Assembly: GCA_024234995.1 (NCBI GenBank)
Contig: JACKNF010000028.1
Span: 1 to 18,789, forward strand
Length of the DNA: 18,789 nucleotides
Reading direction: 5' to 3'
Source: Gammaproteobacteria bacterium
GTDB taxonomy: Bacteria > Pseudomonadota > Gammaproteobacteria > Competibacterales > Competibacteraceae
Within the stretch, counting starts at the first letter, position 1; every line of letters begins with the position of its first letter. The notes under the pieces are model-generated. The model saw only the letters and a list, made by a program, of their open reading frames with translations. It made no database searches and had not been told where the DNA came from. This document shows, one piece after another, positions 14,607-18,789 of the stretch. Position numbers and translations under genes: made by a program.

Positions 14607-16106
14607 ATGAGCGAATTAGAAACGGCGGCCCATCCTGAACAGCTCTGCCGAGTCGCCATCGATCCGCTAAGCCGGGTTGAAGGACATGGCAAGGTCACAT
14701 TGCTGGCGGACCGGAACCATCATATCCGCCAAGCACGGTTGCATATCGTTGAATTTCGTGGCTTTGAAAAATTCATCCAGGGCCGGCCTTACTGGGAGGT
14801 GCCGGTCGCTGTGCAGCGATTGTGCGGCATCTGCCCGGTTAGCCATAATCTAGCGGCAGCCAAAGCCGTTGATCAACTGATTGGAGTGGAGCAGCTTCCG
14901 CCAGCCGCCGAGAAAATCCGCCGGCTGATGCACTACGGCCAGACGCTACAGTCGCACGCCGTGCATTTCTTCCATCTAGCCTCGCCGGATTTCCTGTTTG
15001 ACTTTGATAATCCCGTTGCCCAGCGCAATATCGGCGGGGTGATGGCGGATTATCCTGACATTGCCCGCCAAGGGGTGCGGCTGCGCAAGTACGGTCAAGA
15101 GGTCATTCGCATTACTGCTGGCAAGCGCGTGCATGGCACCGGCACGGTCCCCGGCGGGGTCAACAAGGCGCTGACCTTGCGGGAGCGCAACTACCTGCTG
15201 ACCGATCTTGAATTGATGACGCAATGGGGACGTAACATCCTCAAGTTGATGAAAAAAGCCTATGAAGCAAGCCCTGGTTATTTCACCCGCTTTGCCGCGA
15301 TCCAATCCAATTATCTTAGCCTGGTGCGTGCTGACGGGGCGTTAGATCTCTATCATGGCGGGTTGCGGGTCAAAAATGACCAAGGTGATCTTTTGTTCGA
15401 CCATCTCGATTACCGGCGCTATTCGCAAGTCATTCGTGAGCAAGTCAAATCATGGAGTTATATGAAGTTTCCCTTTATTAACTCCCTGGGGCCGGAGAAA
15501 GGCTGGTATCGCGTAGGACCTCTGGCGCGCATTAACAATTGTGATTTTATTCCAACGCCGGTGGCTGAAGAGGAGCGCCGCGAATTCATGGCGCTGAACA
15601 ACGGCCAGCCGATTCATGCGACGCTCGCTTACCACTGGGCGCGGATGATCGAGTTGCTGTATGCCACTGAGGCAATCCGGGAATTGTTGCTTGACCCGGA
15701 CATTTTCGGCGATGAATTGGTGACACGCGGCGAGATGACCCGCGAAGGTATCGGTGTCATTGAGGCGCCGCGTGGCACGTTGTTTCACCATTACCGGATT
15801 GATGAGGATGGGCTGATCGAGAAGGCCAACCTGATTGTGTCCACTACGAATAACAACCAGGCGATGAACGAATCGATTCGCCAAGTGGCAGAAAACTATC
15901 TGGATGGCAAGGAACTGACCGAACCGCTGTTGAACCAGATCGAAGTTGCAGTGCGAGCCTATGATCCTTGCCTATCCTGCGCTACGCATGCTCTGGGGCA
16001 AATGCCGCTGATCGTAGAGTTGGTGGAGGAAGAGAGCGGAGCGATGATGGATTGCTTGGTGCGCGATGCGGATGGAAAGGTTCGCGAGAGTTTTGTGGAA
16101 TTCTAG
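14607..16106 (+). CDS. hoxH: NAD-reducing [NiFe] hydrogenase large subunit HoxH (precursor)
   Basis: 499 residues. The nickel-iron site motifs are both intact: RLCGICPVSH (Cys73, Cys76, His80) and DPCLSCATH (Cys455, Cys458, His461). SRVEGHG near residue 22 is the usual N-terminal large-subunit motif. After His461 follows a 38-residue tail (starting ALGQMPL, ending ESFVEF) that must be removed by a HoxW-type endopeptidase during maturation. The enzyme splits or forms H2 and exchanges electrons with NAD via HoxFU. The ATG at 14607 has GAGG upstream; an earlier in-frame ATG at 14559 lies inside hoxY without a good site. No hoxW, hoxI or hyp genes are in the window. Confidence 0.97.
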   Translation: MSELETAAHPEQLCRVAIDPLSRVEGHGKVTLLADRNHHIRQARLHIVEFRGFEKFIQGRPYWEVPVAVQRLCGICPVSHNLAAAKAVDQLIGVEQLPPAAEKIRRLMHYGQTLQSHAVHFFHLASPDFLFDFDNPVAQRNIGGVMADYPDIARQGVRLRKYGQEVIRITAGKRVHGTGTVPGGVNKALTLRERNYLLTDLELMTQWGRNILKLMKKAYEASPGYFTRFAAIQSNYLSLVRADGALDLYHGGLRVKNDQGDLLFDHLDYRRYSQVIREQVKSWSYMKFPFINSLGPEKGWYRVGPLARINNCDFIPTPVAEEERREFMALNNGQPIHATLAYHWARMIELLYATEAIRELLLDPDIFGDELVTRGEMTREGIGVIEAPRGTLFHHYRIDEDGLIEKANLIVSTTNNNQAMNESIRQVAENYLDGKELTEPLLNQIEVAVRAYDPCLSCATHALGQMPLIVELVEEESGAMMDCLVRDADGKVRESFVEF

Positions 16107-16161
16107 GGCGTGCCGTCAAATAGGAGCCTGCTTGGATTATGATCATTAGCGGGTGTGCCGT

Positions 16162-16668
16162 ATGGAAAAAATGAACCCTATTGAATTTGCTGCCTCGATA
16201 ATAGGTGCGTTTGCGGGCACGCTTTTGGCTTCATTCTTCTCCTTTATGATTTTAGAGACGGAGCAATTGCCGGTTATTCTGGCATCCACTGGCGCATCGG
16301 CTATGTTGCTGTTTGGTTTTCCACATAGTCCGGTATCGCAACCATGGAACCTGGTTGGCGGTCATATCGTCTCTGCCATCATTGGGGTCAGTTGTTTTAA
16401 GTTAATACCGAATGCGCTACTGGCATCTGCCATTGCTATACCGGCAGCCATGATCCTCATGCACCTGCTTCGTTGCATGCATCCGCCAGGCGGCGCCACG
16501 GCAATCACAGCGATCATTGGTGGTGAGGCCGTTCACGAACTAGGATTCGCATTCGTTGTGGTCCCCGTTTTTATTAATGCGATCATTTTGCTATCGGTCG
16601 CGATGAGCGTTGGTACATTTCGCCAGAAAAATCCTTTTGATATCAATGCTAAAACTTGGCTGGAGTAG
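16162..16668 (+). CDS. HPP family integral membrane protein
   Basis: 168 residues, four or five hydrophobic segments. Two HPP-domain signatures are present: FGFPHSPVSQPWNLVGGH (about 52-69) and the eponymous HPPGGATAITAI (about 106-117). Some HPP proteins of plastids and cyanobacteria are implicated in nitrite transport; most bacterial members have no known role. The ATG at 16162 is preferred; a GTG three codons earlier is possible and the ribosome site is poor. It follows hoxH by 55 bases in the same direction and ends before a strong terminator, so it is probably the last gene of the hox transcript. A functional link to the hydrogenase is not established. Confidence 0.85.
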   Translation: MEKMNPIEFAASIIGAFAGTLLASFFSFMILETEQLPVILASTGASAMLLFGFPHSPVSQPWNLVGGHIVSAIIGVSCFKLIPNALLASAIAIPAAMILMHLLRCMHPPGGATAITAIIGGEAVHELGFAFVVVPVFINAIILLSVAMSVGTFRQKNPFDINAKTWLE

Positions 16669-16711
16669 CCGTGGATTGGCCTGCCAGGCTGATACTGCCA
16701 ATGAGAAGCAA

Positions 16712-16738
16712 AAAACCGCCTGCAAAGCAGGCGGTTTT
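16712..16738. terminator. Intrinsic terminator (bidirectional) after the hox-HPP operon
   Basis: AAAACCGCCTGC (16712-16723), loop AAA, GCAGGCGGTTTT (16727-16738): a perfect 12-bp stem with a GC core, an A-run before it and a T-run at its end. It serves plus-strand genes ending at 16668 and can equally stop minus-strand transcripts coming from the ATPase/DUF4276 unit. Confidence 0.92.
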
Positions 16739-16791
16739 GGGTGAGTCCTGTAAAATTTCCTGGTTCTCCCGCCCGATGAAGCGGTGAGGGT

Positions 16792-16975
16792 TTACTTGAC
16801 CGGCGCAGCGGGTGCGGGCGGTGCATTTGCTGCCTGACCTATCCTTCGCCGTAACCCCGCTATCTTTACTATCACCAGAATGATTTGAAAACCCTGCTGA
16901 TAGGCATGAAAATCTGACGGAACATCCTGGCAGCACGTGCTTTCGATAGTTATCGGGGCGAAAAAGAAGAACCAT
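16792..16975 (-). pseudogene. Possible small frameshifted ORF downstream of the DUF4276 gene
   Basis: The 316 bases 16669-16984 hold the terminator and this ambiguous stretch. AGGAG lies six bases before an ATG at 16973-16975 (minus strand), but the frame from that ATG (starting MVLLFRPD) runs on through the terminator to 16649 and looks random. The neighbouring frame reads FFFFAPITIE ... FQIILVIVKIAG and ends APAAPVK at 16792, before the terminator, which looks more protein-like but has no start codon near the ribosome site. A single-base shift would join a good start to the plausible body. Family unknown. It may equally be non-coding. Confidence 0.25.
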
Positions 16976-16984
16976 GTATTTCTC

Positions 16985-17563
16985 CTAGTTGCTAGTGATT
17001 GATTGCTCTTCAAAAGCCATGCTTTGTATGGCTTCAACCAGCATTTTGAAGCTATGGGAACGGGTATTATTGATGTCAAGATGAGGTGCAATAGCGCGCG
17101 AGCCGCCGATCTTTTGATAACGCCCCTTGGTCAAGGCAATTAATTCCTGTGAGGGAGAACCCAGCCGATCTGGAGTCCGAAATTTCTGGTTTTTCTGACG
17201 CTTGGCAATCCCTGCTATTCCAAGCCCGTACTCGACAGCCGCAAGATCAGCCAGGTAAAAACTTTCCAGTTCGCGGCAGACGATGCGCACGATGGTGTTG
17301 GGGCGTCCTGCATCGGCGCAAAACTGCTGAAGTCGCTCTTTGATAGCCAGGCAGTCGCCAGAATCCTGGTCGCGAATGACGAAAAAGCGAGCGCCTCTGT
17401 TGCGATAGTCGCGCATTCGCCGGACCAACTGTTTCTCCATGTCCTGCTTCCCGTCAAACACGATGTAGCGAACATCCACGCACTGGGGCGCTATCCTGGG
17501 CAACAGCCCTTCCAGCATCGCACGCGCTGATGCTTCCTCCAGGAAAAAGACCCATTCACTCAT
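16985..17563 (-). CDS. DUF4276 family protein (TOPRIM-like nuclease candidate), partner of the AAA15 ATPase
   Basis: 192 residues. The start FFLEEASAR (acidic residues 9-10), the central VIRDQDSGDC (Asp65, Asp67, Asp70) and RELESFYLAD (Glu98, Glu100) match the DUF4276 pattern and resemble a TOPRIM arrangement of a conserved Glu followed by DxD, which would bind metal for nucleic-acid cleavage. The ATG at 17563 overlaps the stop of the upstream ATPase gene as ATGA, so the pair is one operon with coupled translation. By analogy with AAA15 ATPase plus TOPRIM protein pairs such as PARIS, it may be the toxic effector released or activated by the ATPase on phage infection. Nuclease activity and defence function are inferred, not shown. 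Confidence 0.8.
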   Translation of the reverse strand: MSEWVFFLEEASARAMLEGLLPRIAPQCVDVRYIVFDGKQDMEKQLVRRMRDYRNRGARFFVIRDQDSGDCLAIKERLQQFCADAGRPNTIVRIVCRELESFYLADLAAVEYGLGIAGIAKRQKNQKFRTPDRLGSPSQELIALTKGRYQKIGGSRAIAPHLDINNTRSHSFKMLVEAIQSMAFEEQSITSN

Positions 17564-18753
17564 TGTTGAGGATCGGCGCCCGCGAAAAAGCCTTGTTTCC
17601 ACAAAAGCCCCATTTTGTCGCCATCCGCCATGTAGGCGGCGATCTGTGGATCATCCTTGGCACGACGTACTTGGGTAAAGCCCTCCCGCTTGACGAGCCA
17701 GAAGACTTCATCCAGCTCTGCCGCATTGAGAAAATCGGGCGAGTGGGTCGAAATCATGACCTGTCCTCCTCGCTGGGCATACAGGCGAAACTCTTCGGCC
17801 AACTCCGCCATCAACTGAGGATAGAGTTGATTTTCCGGTTCCTCGATGCATAACAGAGGATGAGGCTTCGGATCATGGAGCAGTACCAGATAGGCGAACA
17901 TTTTTATGGTTCCATCAGAGACATATCGATCTAGAAACGGTGTTTTGAAGGAGCCATCCTGAAAGCGCAGTAACAGATAACCGTCCGGGGTGAGTTCCGG
18001 TAGAACTGTGTTGACACCTGGCACACGCGCTTGCATTCGCGCCAGAATTTCCTGGAAGGCGTCTCGATGATTTTCATACAAGTATTGGGCAACCCGAGGC
18101 AGGTTATCGCCCGATACCGAGAGATGCTCTACATAACCGGTGACTTCCTTGCGACCTCGCGCAGCATCGATGTGAAAGTCAGAGACATGCCAGGATTCAA
18201 TTAGTTGTCGAAAGGCATTGGCGGCTTTGAAACGTTGAAACTGGCCGAGTCCCTTGATAGCGAGAATATCGGGTGAATCGAGCGTTTGGGATTCCCGTTT
18301 CAGCTCTTCATCGGGCTTATTGAAGTCTTCTTCATTGGTAATGGCATAGCCGCTACCGTTCTGGAAATTGAGAAAATGAAAGGGCGCTCCGTAGGCGCTT
18401 CTTTTGTAACGGAGCCGTTCGCGCCGTACGATGGGCCGCCCTTGCTCCTCACCAATTTCTACGGAATACGTGACGAGACGGCTGGCTTGTGCAATGAGCA
18501 TCCGGTATTGAATTTCGATGAGAATACTTTCTGCTTCATAGCCCCGGCTGACAACTTCCCTGAAACGTCCCCGTCCATCCAGCGCTTGCCGCACGTTGCC
18601 TGACAGGCAGTCCCGTAAAAATCCAAATACTTCGAAGAACGTGCTCTTGCCGCTGCCGTTCGCACCTACAATCACCGAAAGTTTAGGAATTTCACGGATA
18701 TGCACATCCCGAAATACTTTAAAGTTTTTTAGATGAATCGCTTCAATGTGCAT
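17560..18753 (-). CDS. AAA15/AAA21 (RecF/SMC-like) ATPase, candidate defence sensor
   Basis: 397 residues. ABC-type ATPase head: Walker A GANGSGKST (30-38) after the opening IHLKNFKVFRD, the signature-like YVSDGTIKM (about 296-304), Walker B LLCIEEPENQLYPQ (about 320-333) and the switch ISTHSPDFLN (about 354-363). The insert between Walker A and the signature is about 260 residues without a long SMC coiled coil, as in AAA15/OLD-type ATPases. The start is ATG at 18753; a TTG five codons upstream is possible and the ribosome site is weak. It overlaps the DUF4276 gene by four bases. Pairs like this occur in defence islands and probably sense a phage product through ATP-dependent assembly. The promoter lies at or beyond the window end. 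Confidence 0.88.
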   Translation of the reverse strand: MHIEAIHLKNFKVFRDVHIREIPKLSVIVGANGSGKSTFFEVFGFLRDCLSGNVRQALDGRGRFREVVSRGYEAESILIEIQYRMLIAQASRLVTYSVEIGEEQGRPIVRRERLRYKRSAYGAPFHFLNFQNGSGYAITNEEDFNKPDEELKRESQTLDSPDILAIKGLGQFQRFKAANAFRQLIESWHVSDFHIDAARGRKEVTGYVEHLSVSGDNLPRVAQYLYENHRDAFQEILARMQARVPGVNTVLPELTPDGYLLLRFQDGSFKTPFLDRYVSDGTIKMFAYLVLLHDPKPHPLLCIEEPENQLYPQLMAELAEEFRLYAQRGGQVMISTHSPDFLNAAELDEVFWLVKREGFTQVRRAKDDPQIAAYMADGDKMGLLWKQGFFAGADPQQ

Positions 18754-18789
18754 AGCATCTTTTTCCAAATATAAGGAAAGGGTAATTCC

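Noticed and set aside
18019..18035. Sigma-54-like TGGCACACGCGCTTGCA on the plus strand
   Set aside because: Spacing is one base too long, it lies inside the ATPase coding region, and no plus-strand gene follows.

Overview
The window (18,789 bases, moderately GC-rich) looks like chromosomal DNA of a Gram-negative proteobacterium, most likely a gammaproteobacterium. The basis is the chemoreceptor tail, the Tat/Sec periplasmic proteins, the sigma-54 machinery, the MsrP/MsrQ pair and a Ralstonia-type NAD-linked [NiFe] hydrogenase. I cannot name the genus with confidence. No rRNA, tRNA, CRISPR array, transposase or phage gene was seen.

Left part (1-3139): the 3' end of a methyl-accepting chemotaxis protein ending in the NWETF adaptation pentapeptide; an intergenic repeat-like stretch; and a small secreted protein of unknown function on the minus strand. 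The small gene is preceded by a near-perfect sigma-54 promoter and lies just downstream of a GAF-PAS-AAA+-Fis sigma-54 activator. The two probably form a regulator/target pair.

Middle-left (3210-9780) is an envelope-stress district. On the minus strand a bufferin-type RiPP operon runs bufA1 (DUF2282 precursor), bufB (DUF692/MbnB-like), bufC (DUF2063/MbnC-like) and a DoxX membrane protein, followed by a protoglobin-fold protein whose heme-pocket residues appear to be lost. A secreted protein with an internal VPEGVTV duplication and an exported MsrA follow on the same strand. Upstream lie msrP (minus) and msrQ (plus), divergently arranged rather than in the usual msrPQ operon. Together these genes suggest copper handling and repair of oxidised methionine in the periplasm.

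Middle-right (9920-16668, plus strand): an FAD-linked D-2-hydroxyacid type dehydrogenase, then a tightly packed hoxF-hoxU-hoxY-hoxH operon for the cytoplasmic NAD-reducing bidirectional [NiFe] hydrogenase, then an HPP-family membrane protein and a strong intrinsic terminator. No hydrogenase maturation genes are present in the window.

Right end (16985-18753, minus strand): a two-gene unit of an AAA15/RecF-like ATPase and a DUF4276 (TOPRIM-like) protein overlapping by ATGA. It resembles ATPase plus TOPRIM anti-phage systems (compare PARIS and OLD-like systems) and is the best candidate here for a poorly described system. Between it and the terminator lies an unexplained ORF fragment that may be a frameshifted small gene.
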